Counted from the first letter of the stretch, positions 16,402-25,515 are shown. The stretch: DNA of 64,000 nucleotides from Streptomyces sparsogenes (GCF_001704635.1 NZ_MAXF01000103.1:33898-97897); one strand, 5' to 3'. The notes: generated by a model from the letters alone, not told the origin. Made by a program: numbers and translations.

Positions 16402-17694
16402 TTGAATGGCGCAAATACCGCGTTTGTATTGATCAGCGCCGCGCTCGTGATGCTGATGACGCCCGGCCTGGCCTTCTTCTACGGCGGCATGGTCCGCGTG
16501 AAGAGCGCCCTGAACATGCTGATGATGTCCTTCATCGCGCTGGGGATCGTCAGCCTCCTGTGGGTGCTGTTCGGCTACTCCCTCACCTTCGGTGACGACA
16601 TCGGCGGCGGGCTGCTCGGCAACCTCGACCACATCGGCTTCCAGGGCATCCACCCCGACACGCTCTGGGGCGCCAAGCCCGACGCGATCCCGGTCTTCGC
16701 CTTCGCCTTCTTCCAGCTGATGTTCGCGGTCATCACCCCCGCCCTGATCAGCGGCGCGGTCGCCGACCGGGTCAAGTTCGGGGCCTGGACGCTGTTCATC
16801 ACCGTGTGGGTCAGCGTGGTCTACTTCCCGGTCGCCCACTGGGTCTGGCAGGCGGACGGCTGGCTGTTCAAGAAGGAAGTGATCGACTTCGCGGGCGGCA
16901 CGGCGGTCCACATCAACGCGGGCGCGGCCGGCCTCGCCTGCGCGCTGGTCCTCGGCAAGCGCATCGGCTTCAAGAAGGACCCGATGCGGCCGCACAACCT
17001 CCCCCTGGTGATGCTGGGCTCCGGCCTGCTGTGGTTCGGCTGGTTCGGCTTCAACGCCGGCTCCGCGCTCGCCGCCAACGGCACCGCCGCCAACATGGCG
17101 TTCAACACCCAGATCGCCACCGGCGTGGCCATGCTCGGCTGGCTGGCCTACGAGCGCGTCCGGCACGGCGCCTTCACCACCCTCGGCGCGGCCTCCGGCG
17201 CCGTCGCGGGCCTCGTCGCCATCACCCCCTCCGGCGCGGCCGTCAACGCCTGGGGCGCGATCATCATCGGCCTCGTCGCCGGCGTCGTCTGCTCCTGGGC
17301 GGTCAGCCTCAAGTACAAGCTGGGCTTCGACGACTCGCTCGACGTGGTCGGCGTGCACCTGGTCGGCGGCATTCTGGGCACCCTCCTGGTCGGCCTGCTC
17401 GCCACCGACGGCGTCGGCGGCCTGAACCAGCTCGGCAAGCAGGCGCTCGGCGCCTTCACGGTCCTGGCCTACTCGTTCGCCGTCTCCTGGATCCTCGCCA
17501 AGGCGATCGACGTCACCATCGGCTTCCGGGCCAGTGAGGACGAGGAGGTCGGCGGCCTCGACCAGGCCTACCACGCCGAGACGGCCTACGACTTCAGCGC
17601 CGTCGGCAGCTCCCACGTGGCGCGCCGTACGGTGGCCACCATCCAGGACCAGGTCGGCGCGGGCGCGCCGCAGAACAAGAAGGTGGACGCGTGA
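16402..17694 (+). CDS. amtB: Ammonium transporter AmtB
   Basis: Amt/Rh-family ammonium channel, 430 aa, about 11 membrane segments. Family hallmarks are TPGLAFFYGGMV near the N-terminus, DFAGGTAVHINAGAAGLA with the first pore histidine, WFGWFGFNAGSAL and DVVGVHLVGGILG with the second pore histidine. TTG at 16402 is supported by GAGGAGA at 16387-16393. First gene of the GlnR-controlled operon; its TGA overlaps the GTG of glnK, whose product gates the channel. Confidence 0.96.
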   Translation: MNGANTAFVLISAALVMLMTPGLAFFYGGMVRVKSALNMLMMSFIALGIVSLLWVLFGYSLTFGDDIGGGLLGNLDHIGFQGIHPDTLWGAKPDAIPVFAFAFFQLMFAVITPALISGAVADRVKFGAWTLFITVWVSVVYFPVAHWVWQADGWLFKKEVIDFAGGTAVHINAGAAGLACALVLGKRIGFKKDPMRPHNLPLVMLGSGLLWFGWFGFNAGSALAANGTAANMAFNTQIATGVAMLGWLAYERVRHGAFTTLGAASGAVAGLVAITPSGAAVNAWGAIIIGLVAGVVCSWAVSLKYKLGFDDSLDVVGVHLVGGILGTLLVGLLATDGVGGLNQLGKQALGAFTVLAYSFAVSWILAKAIDVTIGFRASEDEEVGGLDQAYHAETAYDFSAVGSSHVARRTVATIQDQVGAGAPQNKKVDA

Positions 17695-18029
17695 AGCTCA
17701 TCACCGCGGTCGTCAAGCCTCACCGGCTGGACGAGATCAAGGAGGCCCTGCAGGCCTTCGGGGTCCACGGCCTGACCGTCACCGAGGCCAGCGGCTACGG
17801 CCGCCAGCGCGGCCACACCGAGGTCTACCGGGGCGCCGAGTACACCGTCGACCTGGTGCCCAAGGTCCGCGTCGAGGTGCTGGTCGAGGACGACGACGCC
17901 GACGACCTGATCGAGGTCGTGGTCAAGGCGGCCCGCACCGGCAAGATCGGCGACGGCAAGGTCTGGAGCGTCCCCGTCGAGACGGCGGTACGGGTGCGCA
18001 CCGGCGAGCGCGGCCCGGACGCGCTCTGA
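17691..18029 (+). CDS. glnK: PII signal-transduction protein GlnK
   Basis: 112-aa PII protein. The T-loop reads GHTEVYRGAEYTVDLVPK, with Y51 the modified tyrosine; in Streptomyces it is adenylylated by GlnD rather than uridylylated. The B-loop TGKIGDGKVW binds nucleotide. GTG at 17691 overlaps the amtB stop, giving tight coupling with its channel target. Confidence 0.97.
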   Translation: MKLITAVVKPHRLDEIKEALQAFGVHGLTVTEASGYGRQRGHTEVYRGAEYTVDLVPKVRVEVLVEDDDADDLIEVVVKAARTGKIGDGKVWSVPVETAVRVRTGERGPDAL

Positions 18030-18088
18030 GAAACCCCACCACCCGGACGTTCCTCCCTGTGACCGAGGACTGTGACCGAGGAGCCGAG

Positions 18089-20806
18089 TTGACGGAAAGC
18101 GTCGAGGCGAAGACGGAGGCGGCGTCCGGGACGGCGTCCGGGACGGCGGCCGACTCGGTGCCCGGCGGCTACGCGGCGGCCCGGCTGCGACTCCTCCAGG
18201 AGGAGTCGCGGTCCGGGCCGCCGCGCCGTACCGCCCTCGCCGAGCTCACCGACCAGTGGCTGGCCGCGCTGCTGACCGGCGGCGCACGGGAGGCGGGCAT
18301 CGCCGAGCGGGACGGCCACGCGCAGGGCGTCGCCCTCGTCGCGGTCGGCGGCTACGGGCGCGGCGAGCTGTCCCCCCGCAGCGACCTGGACGTGCTGCTG
18401 CTCCACGACGGCTCCGCCGACGCCCCGGCCATCGCCGCGCTCGCCGACCACGTCTGGTACCCGGTGTGGGACCTGGGCCTCGCCCTCGACCACTCCGTAC
18501 GCACCCCCGACCAGGCCCGCAAGACCGCGGGCGAGGACCTGAAGGCACAGCTCGGCCTGCTGGACGCGCGGCACATCGCGGGCGACGCCGCGCTCACCGC
18601 CGGGCTGCGCACCGCCGTCCTCGCCGACTGGCGCGCCCAGGCGCCCAGGCGCCTGCCCGAACTGCGGGAGCTGGGCCAGGAGCGCGCCCGGCGCCACGGC
18701 GAGCTGCAGTACCTGCTGGAACCGGACCTCAAGGAGGCACGCGGCGGGCTGCGCGACGCGACGGCGCTGCGGGCCGTCGCCGCCTCCTGGCTCGCCGACG
18801 CGCCCCGCGAGGGCCTCACCGAGGCGCGCCGTCGGCTGCTGGACGCCCGCGACGCGCTGCACCTGACCACCGGACGGGCCACCGACCGGCTCGCGCTGCA
18901 GGAGCAGGACCAGGTCGCGGCCGACCTCGGTCTGCTCGACGCCGACACCCTGCTGCGCCAGGTCTACGAGTCGGCCCGGACGATCTCGTACGCGAGCGAT
19001 GTGACCTGGCGCGAGGTCGAGCGGGTGCTGCGCGCCCGGTCGGCCCGGCCGCGGTTGCGCGGCCTCCTCGGCGGCCGCGGGCGCGGCGGCTCCCAGGCGG
19101 GCGGCGCGGGCGCGGCGGAGCGCAGCCCGCTCGCCGAGGGCGTCGTCGAGCAGGACGGCGAGGTGGTGCTGGCGCGCGCCGCGCGCCCCGAGCGCGACCC
19201 CGTGCTTCCGCTGCGGGCCGCGGCCGCCGCGGCCCAGGCCGGGCTGCCGCTGTCCCTGCACGCCGTACGGCGCCTGGCCGCCGCCGCGCGCCCCCTGCCC
19301 GTGCCGTGGCCACCCGAGGCCAGGGAGCAGCTGGTGACGCTGCTCGGCGCGGGCGAGTCCACCGTGGGGGTCTGGGAGGCGCTGGAGGCCGAGGGCCTGA
19401 TCACCCGGCTGCTGCCCGACTGGGAGCGGGTGCGCTGCCGCCCGCAGCGCAACCCCGTGCACCGCTGGACCGTGGACCGCCACCTCGTCGAGACCGCCGT
19501 ACGGGCCAGCGCGCTCAGCCGCCGCGTGGGCCGCCCCGACCTGCTGCTGATCGCCGCGCTGCTGCACGACATCGGCAAGGGCTGGCCCGGCGACCACTCG
19601 GTGGCGGGCGAGACCATCGCCCGGGACGTGGCGACCCGGATCGGCTTCGACCGAGCCGACGTCGCCGTGCTGGCCACGCTGGTCCGCCACCACCTGCTGC
19701 TCATCGAGACCGCCACCCGCCGGGACCTGGACGACCCCGCCACCGTGGCCTCGGCCGCCGAGGCCGTCGGCTCCACCACCACCCTGGAGCTGCTGCACGC
19801 CCTCACCGAGGCCGACGCGCTCGCCACCGGTCCCGCCGCCTGGAGCGCCTGGCGCGGCTCGCTCGTCGCCGACCTGGTCAAGCGGGTCGCGGGGGTCCTG
19901 GCCGGCGAGCCGGCCGCGGACCCGTCCGCGCCGCAGCAGACCACGGCCGAGCAGGAGCGGCTGGCGATCGAGGCCTGGCGCACCGGCGGCCCCGTGCTGG
20001 CCCTGCACGCCCGCTCGGAGGCGCTGCCCTCCGGGGAGCCGGCCGAGGCCCGGGCGGGCGCCCCGGCCTCCGGCGCCCTGGCCTCTGGCGCCCCGGCCTC
20101 CGGCGCGCCGGACAGGCGGACCGGCGCGCAGCCCGGCACCCGGTCCCACGCTGAGCCCGGCGCGGAGCCCGGCACGGAGTCCATCGGCGTGGAGCTGCTG
20201 ATCGCCGTCCCCGACCAGCCCGGCGTGCTGCCCGCCGCGGCCGGCGTGCTGGCACTGCACCGGCTGACCGTACGGGCGGCGGACCTGCGCGCCGTCGGGC
20301 TGCCGGAGGAGCTGACCGGCCCCGCGGCCCCGGACCCCGCCCGCCCCGCGCCCGGGGCCGGGGCCGGCCCGGGCGTGCTGCTGCTGAGCTGGCGGGTGGC
20401 CGCCGAGTACGGCTCGCTGCCGCAGGCCGCGCGGCTGCGCAAGGACCTGCTGCGGGCCCTGGACGGGTCGCTCGACATCGTCGCCCGGCTCGCCGAGCGC
20501 GAGGCCGCCTACCGCGGCTACCCCCGCCGCCGCGGCGTCCACGCCCCGCCCCCGCGGGTCACCGTCGCGCCGGGCAGCTCCCGGCTCGCCACGGTGATCG
20601 AGGTGCGCGCCCAGGACGCCCCCGGACTGCTGCACCGCATCGGCCGCGCGCTGGAGGACGCGGGGGTGACGGTGCGCAGCGCCCACGTCAGCACGCTCGG
20701 CGCCAACGCGGTGGACGCCTTCTACGTCACCGACGCCTCCGGCGCCCCGCTGCGGCCCGTCCGCGCGGCGGAGGTGGCCCGGGAGGTCGAGCGCGCGCTG
20801 AGGTGA
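18089..20806 (+). CDS. glnD: PII nucleotidyltransferase GlnD
   Basis: About 905 aa, modifying GlnK (adenylyltransferase in Streptomyces). The nucleotidyltransferase motif GGYGRGELSPRSDLDVLLL is at about residue 87. An HD hydrolase domain has HDIGKGWPGDHS (about 493) and VRHHLLLIETA. Two ACT domains follow, starting ELLIAVPDQPGVLPAAAG (about 700) and VIEVRAQDAPGLLHRIGRAL (about 835). TTG at 18089 has GAGGAG five bases upstream; GTG at 18059 is an in-frame alternative without a ribosome site. An Ala/Gly/Ser-rich repeat separates the HD and ACT parts, explaining the unusual length. Confidence 0.93.
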   Translation: MTESVEAKTEAASGTASGTAADSVPGGYAAARLRLLQEESRSGPPRRTALAELTDQWLAALLTGGAREAGIAERDGHAQGVALVAVGGYGRGELSPRSDLDVLLLHDGSADAPAIAALADHVWYPVWDLGLALDHSVRTPDQARKTAGEDLKAQLGLLDARHIAGDAALTAGLRTAVLADWRAQAPRRLPELRELGQERARRHGELQYLLEPDLKEARGGLRDATALRAVAASWLADAPREGLTEARRRLLDARDALHLTTGRATDRLALQEQDQVAADLGLLDADTLLRQVYESARTISYASDVTWREVERVLRARSARPRLRGLLGGRGRGGSQAGGAGAAERSPLAEGVVEQDGEVVLARAARPERDPVLPLRAAAAAAQAGLPLSLHAVRRLAAAARPLPVPWPPEAREQLVTLLGAGESTVGVWEALEAEGLITRLLPDWERVRCRPQRNPVHRWTVDRHLVETAVRASALSRRVGRPDLLLIAALLHDIGKGWPGDHSVAGETIARDVATRIGFDRADVAVLATLVRHHLLLIETATRRDLDDPATVASAAEAVGSTTTLELLHALTEADALATGPAAWSAWRGSLVADLVKRVAGVLAGEPAADPSAPQQTTAEQERLAIEAWRTGGPVLALHARSEALPSGEPAEARAGAPASGALASGAPASGAPDRRTGAQPGTRSHAEPGAEPGTESIGVELLIAVPDQPGVLPAAAGVLALHRLTVRAADLRAVGLPEELTGPAAPDPARPAPGAGAGPGVLLLSWRVAAEYGSLPQAARLRKDLLRALDGSLDIVARLAEREAAYRGYPRRRGVHAPPPRVTVAPGSSRLATVIEVRAQDAPGLLHRIGRALEDAGVTVRSAHVSTLGANAVDAFYVTDASGAPLRPVRAAEVAREVERALR
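20057..20111. repeat. 15-bp tandem repeat inside glnD
   Basis: About 3.5 copies of GGCGCCCCGGCCTCC encode (GAPAS/GALAS) repeats between the HD and first ACT domain of GlnD. Being a multiple of three it keeps the frame, and copy number is likely to vary between strains. Confidence 0.7.
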
Positions 20807-20950
20807 GCATTGCTGTCGCGTAACCCGCGCTCACCGTGGACGTTGTACTTCCCGCCCTGCCTGACTCGCCCCGCCCGAGCGGGGATGGTCCGGTCGCCGC
20901 GAGGCGGTCCGAGAGGGCATCGATGTGCTCCCCGCGGCATACGGGGACTC

Positions 20951-20982
20951 TCCCTGCTTGCCCCTATCGGGGCAGGCAGGGA
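20951..20982 (+). terminator. Hairpin between glnD and ffh
   Basis: TCCCTGC-TT-GCCCC pairs with GGGGC-AG-GCAGGGA around a 4-base loop. A second 7-bp hairpin (20802-20808 with 20829-20835) spans the glnD stop codon. Together they probably end the amtB operon transcript. Confidence 0.55.
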
Positions 20983-21053
20983 CGCTTGGGCTCGCGGGCG
21001 GATACTCTGGAGGGCGATTGTCTCCGCCCCCGACCCGAGGATTTACGACCGCC

Positions 21054-22610
21054 GTGTTCGATACCCTTTCCGACCGCTTGGCGAGTACCTTCAAGAACCT
21101 CCGGGGCAAGGGCCGCCTCTCCGAGGCGGACATCGACGCCACGGCGCGTGAGATCCGGATCGCCCTGCTTGAAGCGGACGTCGCGCTTCCGGTCGTCCGG
21201 TCCTTCATCAAGCAGGTCAAAGAGCGGGCCATGGGGGCGGAGGTCTCCCAGGCGCTGAACCCCGCGCAGCAGGTCATCAAGATCGTCAACGAGGAGCTGA
21301 TCGGCATCCTCGGCGGCGAGACCCGCCGCCTGCGCTTCGCCAAGCAGCCGCCGACCGTGATCATGCTCGCGGGTCTGCAGGGTGCCGGTAAGACGACGCT
21401 CGCCGGAAAGCTCGGCCGCTGGCTCAAGGGACAGGGCCACGCGCCGCTGCTGGTCGCCTGTGACCTGCAGCGCCCCAACGCCGTCAACCAGCTCTCGGTG
21501 GTCGCCGAGCGGGCCGGTGTCGCGGTCTTCGCCCCGGAGCCGGGCAACGGCGTGGGCGACCCGGTGAAGGTGGCCCAGGACTCGATCGAGTTCGCCAGGA
21601 CCAAGCAGCACGACGTCGTGATCGTCGACACCGCCGGCCGCCTGGGCATCGACCAGGAGCTGATGCAGCAGGCCGCGGACATCCGCGACGCGGTCAGCCC
21701 GGACGAGGTCCTCTTCGTCGTCGACGCGATGATCGGCCAGGACGCGGTGAACACCGCCGAGGCCTTCCGCGACGGCGTGGGCTTCGACGGCGTGGTGCTC
21801 TCCAAGCTCGACGGCGACGCGCGCGGCGGTGCCGCGCTGTCCATCGCGCATGTCACCGGCCGCCAGATCATGTTCGCCTCCAACGGCGAGAAGCTGGACG
21901 ACTTCGACGCGTTCCACCCGGACCGCATGGCGTCCCGCATCCTCGGCATGGGCGACATGCTCAGCCTGATCGAGAAGGCCGAGCAGACCTTCAGCCAGCA
22001 AGAGGCCGAGAAGATGGCGGCCAAGCTGGCGAAGGGCCCCAAGGAGTTCACGCTCGACGACTTCCTGGCCCAGATGGAGCAGGTCCGCAAGATGGGCTCC
22101 ATCTCCAAGCTGCTCGGCATGCTCCCGGGCATGGGTCAGATCAAGGAGCAGATCAACAACCTCGACGAGCGGGACGTGGACCGCACCGCCGCGATCATCA
22201 AGTCGATGACCCCGGCCGAGCGCCAGGACCCGACCATCATCAACGGCTCGCGCCGCGCCCGTATCGCCCGCGGCTCGGGGGTCGAGGTGAGCGCCGTGAA
22301 GAACCTGGTGGAGCGGTTCTTCGACGCGCGCAAGATGATGTCGAAGATGGCCCAGGGCGGCATGCCGGGCATGCCGGGGATGCCCGGCATGGGCGGTGGC
22401 GCCGCCAAGCGCAAGGGCAAGCAGCAGAAGAAGGCCAAGGGGCGGCAGCGCTCCGGCAACCCGCTCAAGCGGGCGCAGGAGGAGCAGCAGGCGGCTGAGC
22501 GCAGGGCGGCGGCCCAGCAAGGAGGCGCGTTCGGGCTGCCCGGAGGCGGTCAGGACGCGGCGGACTTCGAACTGCCGCAGGAGTTCAAGAACTTCCTGCC
22601 CCCCAAGTGA
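21054..22610 (+). CDS. ffh: Signal recognition particle protein Ffh
   Basis: SRP54 GTPase, 518 aa, binds signal peptides and 4.5S RNA. It has the N domain, G domain with GLQGAGKTTLAGKLG (about residue 107), DTAGRLGIDQELMQQ and SKLDGDARGGAAL, and a methionine-rich M domain (LLGMLPGMGQI, SRRARIARGSG). After it comes a Met/Gly/Pro repeat (GGMPGMPGMPGMGGG) and a Lys/Gln-rich tail. GTG at 21054 matches the family N-terminus FDTLSDRLASTFKNLRGKG. A GATACT element lies about 50 bp upstream. Confidence 0.97.
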   Translation: MFDTLSDRLASTFKNLRGKGRLSEADIDATAREIRIALLEADVALPVVRSFIKQVKERAMGAEVSQALNPAQQVIKIVNEELIGILGGETRRLRFAKQPPTVIMLAGLQGAGKTTLAGKLGRWLKGQGHAPLLVACDLQRPNAVNQLSVVAERAGVAVFAPEPGNGVGDPVKVAQDSIEFARTKQHDVVIVDTAGRLGIDQELMQQAADIRDAVSPDEVLFVVDAMIGQDAVNTAEAFRDGVGFDGVVLSKLDGDARGGAALSIAHVTGRQIMFASNGEKLDDFDAFHPDRMASRILGMGDMLSLIEKAEQTFSQQEAEKMAAKLAKGPKEFTLDDFLAQMEQVRKMGSISKLLGMLPGMGQIKEQINNLDERDVDRTAAIIKSMTPAERQDPTIINGSRRARIARGSGVEVSAVKNLVERFFDARKMMSKMAQGGMPGMPGMPGMGGGAAKRKGKQQKKAKGRQRSGNPLKRAQEEQQAAERRAAAQQGGAFGLPGGGQDAADFELPQEFKNFLPPK

Positions 22611-22615
22611 CGCCA

Positions 22616-22645
22616 GGGGTGGGGTGCCCGCGGGCACCCCACCCC
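22616..22645 (+). terminator. ffh terminator
   Basis: Perfect 14-bp GC-rich stem (22616-22629 with 22632-22645), 2-base centre, six bases after the ffh stop; followed by GAAAA rather than a T run. Confidence 0.85.
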
Positions 22646-22680
22646 GAAAACCCCGCAAAGCGGCGGGGAGCAACAGCTTC

Positions 22681-22741
22681 ATCGGGTTACCGCATCGCTG
22701 ATTGCCCGGATCACCTCCGCGATGGCGGAGAGCAACCCGAT
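22681..22741. other. Nested inverted-repeat structure between ffh and methyltransferase
   Basis: ATCGGGTT (22681-22688) pairs with AACCCGAT (22734-22741), and inside it CTCCGC/GCGGAG (22715-22720/22725-22730) makes a second hairpin. It sits between convergent genes 35 bp past the ffh terminator, so it may be the minus-strand terminator region or a small structured RNA. No known class recognised. Confidence 0.4.
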
Positions 22742-22802
22742 GTGACCACCGGGCCCAGGTATCAACGAGCGCGCGTGCGAACGAGTTACGCCCGCGGGCC
22801 CC

Positions 22803-23774
22803 TCACACCCGCGCGATCAGATAGCGCAGTACGTTCTCCATCCACACCGTGCCGTCCGCACGCCGGTACGGATGGAGCGCTTCCGCGATCTCCTTGCGCA
22901 CCTGGGTCGGGTCCGTGGCCCGCTCCGCCGCGTCGAAGAGCCCGGTCGACAGCAGCCCGCGCACCGCGCTGTCCATGTCGGCGTACCCGAACGGGCAGGC
23001 CACCCGGCCCGACCCGTCGGGCCGCAGCCCGGCCCGCTGGGCCAGGTGCTCCAGGTCGTCCCTGCCGCACGGCTGCCAGCGCGCGGGGGAGGGGGCACCT
23101 CCCAGCGGTAGCTGGGGGAACATCGGATCGGCCAGCCGCGCGCCCACGCGCAGCACCGTCGAGGTCGCGCACCGCTCCGGCGGGCCCCAGCCGGCCAGTA
23201 CGACCGGGCTGCCCGGCTCGGCGAGGGCGGCGGCCGCGGCCAGCCGCCCGGACAGGGCGTCGCCGGGACCGGACGGCCCGCCGCCGGAGCCGATAGCGGA
23301 CAGGGGCTCGAACGCCGTGACGACGGTGAAGCCCGTTCCCGACCCCGTTCCCGTCCCCGATCCCGCCGCTTCGGCCCCCGTCCCCTTCAGGGCGTCCCCC
23401 AAGCCGCCGTCGCCCAGACGGACCAGACGCGCGGCCCTCTCCGGCGCGCCCGGATGCGCGCCCGGCCGTGGGCCCGGCCGGGCCAGCAGCCGCTCGCGGG
23501 CGAGCTCCAGGCGCTCCTCGTCCGGGTCCACCCCGCAGACCGCGGCGCCGCGCGCCGCCGCCATGAGGAGAGCCAGGCCCGAGCCGCAGCCCAGGCCCAG
23601 CAGCCGGGTCCCGGTGCCGACCTCCAGCCGTTCGTACACGGCCTCGTACAGCGGCACCAGCATCCGTTCCTGGATCTCCGCCCAGTCGCGGGCGCGGGAG
23701 CGGGGTGCCGCCGCGCTCGGCGAGGAGGGGTGCGGGGGGTGCGGGACGTGCTGCCGTACGAGCGTAGATGTCAT
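22803..23774 (-). CDS. SAM-dependent methyltransferase
   Basis: 323 aa. The class I methyltransferase motif I is LLGLGCGSGLALLMAAARGA, followed by VCGVDPDEERLELARERL (motif II acidic residue). A later FTVVTAFEPLS and PVVLAGWGPPERC fit motifs IV-V. The ATG at 23774 is favoured over an open frame extending to 23870. The substrate is unknown; the C-terminal RKEIAEALHPYRRADGTVW region is typical of small-molecule methyltransferases. A Streptomyces palindromic repeat lies within the coding sequence near 23086-23118. Confidence 0.8.
   Translation of the reverse strand: MTSTLVRQHVPHPPHPSSPSAAAPRSRARDWAEIQERMLVPLYEAVYERLEVGTGTRLLGLGCGSGLALLMAAARGAAVCGVDPDEERLELARERLLARPGPRPGAHPGAPERAARLVRLGDGGLGDALKGTGAEAAGSGTGTGSGTGFTVVTAFEPLSAIGSGGGPSGPGDALSGRLAAAAALAEPGSPVVLAGWGPPERCATSTVLRVGARLADPMFPQLPLGGAPSPARWQPCGRDDLEHLAQRAGLRPDGSGRVACPFGYADMDSAVRGLLSTGLFDAAERATDPTQVRKEIAEALHPYRRADGTVWMENVLRYLIARV
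23086..23118. repeat. Streptomyces-type palindromic repeat in a coding sequence
   Basis: CCCAGC-GGTA-GCTGGG (23101-23106/23111-23116) sits in a GGGGGAGGGGGCACCT context. It resembles the short G/C-rich palindromic elements scattered in Streptomyces genomes; a related one lies in cdsA. Here it is read in frame as part of the methyltransferase. Confidence 0.5.
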
Positions 23775-24084
23775 CGAAAGCGCCCCAATCCGACGAGAGC
23801 ATGAGCCAAGAGCCTGTTGCCACCGTTGTGCGCTGCGCGATCCCACCCCGTATGCCAGGGAACTCCGCATCCGTCCGCGCGTCCAGAGCTTTCACGGCCG
23901 TGCTTACGTGCCCCCGCTGTGCGCCCCCGCACGCCCCCTCTGTCTTCTCTTGTCTTCTCTGTCTTCCGAGGCCCGGTTGTCGCCCGGCTACCGCTGGGAG
24001 GTGCCCGCTGCCGGGGCGGCTCCCCTTGATGGCCTGTCCAGCCGGATTCACGGTTACGCGGGCCGCCGCCGTACGATCGGCGCC
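23775..24084. other. Divergent intergenic region, methyltransferase / proS
   Basis: About 310 bp. Notable is a polypyrimidine tract with the 10-mer TGTCTTCTCT twice in tandem (23941-23960) followed by GTCTTCC. The right end carries the proS promoter. No coding sequence seen. Confidence 0.5.
24047..24077 (+). promoter_or_regulatory. proS promoter, probably leaderless transcript
   Basis: TTCACG (24047-24052) and TACGAT (24072-24077), 19 bp apart, place initiation at about 24084-24085, i.e. on the A of the proS ATG. No ribosome-binding site precedes the ATG, which fits a leaderless mRNA. Confidence 0.55.
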
Positions 24085-25500
24085 ATGGCGAAGGCTCCCG
24101 TTCTCACCCCCCAGGCGGAGGATTTCCCGCGCTGGTACCAGGATTTGATCAACAAGGCCGAACTGGCCGACAACGGCCCGGTGCGCGGCACCATGGTCAT
24201 CCGACCGTACGGCTACGGGCTCTGGGAGCGGATGCAGCAGGACATGGATGCCCGGATCAAGGCCGTGGGCGTCCAGAACGCGTACTTCCCCCTCTTCATC
24301 CCGCAGTCGTACCTGACCAGGGAGGCGGAGCACGTCGAGGGGTTCGCCCCCGAGCTCGCCGTCGTCACCCACGGCGGCGGGAAGAAGCTCGAGGAGCCGG
24401 TGGTGGTGCGGCCCACCTCCGAGACGATCATCAACGAGTACTTCTCGAAGTGGGTGCAGAGCTACCGCGACCTGCCGCTGCTGATCAACCAGTGGGCCAA
24501 CGTGGTGCGTTGGGAGCTGCGGCCGCGGCTCTTCCTGCGGACCTCCGAGTTCCTGTGGCAGGAGGGGCACACCGCCCACGCCACGTACGAGGACGCCCGC
24601 GACTTCGCCGCCCGCATCCACCGGCACGTCTACGCGGACTTCATGGAGAACGTGCTGGCCATGGACGTCGTGCTGGGCCGCAAGACCGCCAAGGAGCGCT
24701 TCGCGGGCGCCATCAACACCCTCACCCTGGAGGGGATGATGGGCGACGGCAAGGCGCTGCAACTGGGCACCAGCCATGAGCTGGGCCAGAACTTCGCCCG
24801 CGCGTTCAACACCCAGTTCCTCTCCAAGGACGGCACGCAGGAACTCGTCTGGCAGACCTCCTGGGGCAGCACCACCCGCATGATCGGCGCGCTGGTGATG
24901 ATGCACGGCGACGACAACGGGCTGCGCGTCCCGCCGCGGCTGGCGCCCGTCCAGGCCGTCGTGCTGGCCATCAAGGGCGACGAGGCGGTGCTGGCCAAGG
25001 TCCGCGAGATCGGCGACCGGCTGGCGGCGGCCGGGGTGCGGGTCCAGGTGGACGACCGGACCGACACCCCCTTCGGCCGCCGCGCCGTGGACTGGGAGCT
25101 CAAGGGCGTTCCGGTGCGGATCGAGGTCGGCCCGCGCGACCTGGAGGGCGGCACCGCGATGGTGGCGCGGCGCATCCCCGGCGGCAAGGAGCCGGTGCGC
25201 CTGGACCTGCTGCCCGACCTGCTGCCGAAGGTCCTGGAGGAGGACCAGGCGCTGCTGCTGCGCCAGGCGCGGGAGCGGCGCGAGGCCCGGACCTCGGATG
25301 TGCGGACCGTCCAGGAGGCCGCCGAGGCCGCGGCGGCGGGCGGCTGGGCGCGGATCCGGTGGGCGGACCTGGGGCCGGAGGGGGAGGCGGCGCTCGCCGA
25401 GCAGGCCGCGACCGTGCGCTGCCTGGTGGCCGAGGACGGGTCGGTGCCGGACGCCGATGACGCGCCCGGTAACGTCGCCTTTGTCGCGCGCGCCTACTGA
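24085..25500 (+). CDS. proS: Prolyl-tRNA synthetase, eukaryotic/archaeal type
   Basis: Class II ProRS of 471 aa. The start PQAEDFPRWYQDLINKAELAD, GTMVIRPYGYGLWE, VVRPTSETIINEYFSKW, LRTSEFLWQEGHTAH and QLGTSHELGQNFARAF are signatures of the eukaryotic-like ProS type 3, which lacks the bacterial INS editing insertion. The C-terminal domain ends in the conserved aromatic ARAY. No canonical zinc cysteine cluster is present in the C-terminal domain. Such enzymes occur as sole or second ProRS in actinomycetes; whether a bacterial-type copy exists elsewhere cannot be seen here. Confidence 0.93.
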   Translation: MAKAPVLTPQAEDFPRWYQDLINKAELADNGPVRGTMVIRPYGYGLWERMQQDMDARIKAVGVQNAYFPLFIPQSYLTREAEHVEGFAPELAVVTHGGGKKLEEPVVVRPTSETIINEYFSKWVQSYRDLPLLINQWANVVRWELRPRLFLRTSEFLWQEGHTAHATYEDARDFAARIHRHVYADFMENVLAMDVVLGRKTAKERFAGAINTLTLEGMMGDGKALQLGTSHELGQNFARAFNTQFLSKDGTQELVWQTSWGSTTRMIGALVMMHGDDNGLRVPPRLAPVQAVVLAIKGDEAVLAKVREIGDRLAAAGVRVQVDDRTDTPFGRRAVDWELKGVPVRIEVGPRDLEGGTAMVARRIPGGKEPVRLDLLPDLLPKVLEEDQALLLRQARERREARTSDVRTVQEAAEAAAAGGWARIRWADLGPEGEAALAEQAATVRCLVAEDGSVPDADDAPGNVAFVARAY

Positions 25501-25515
25501 CGCGCCTCCTGAGCC

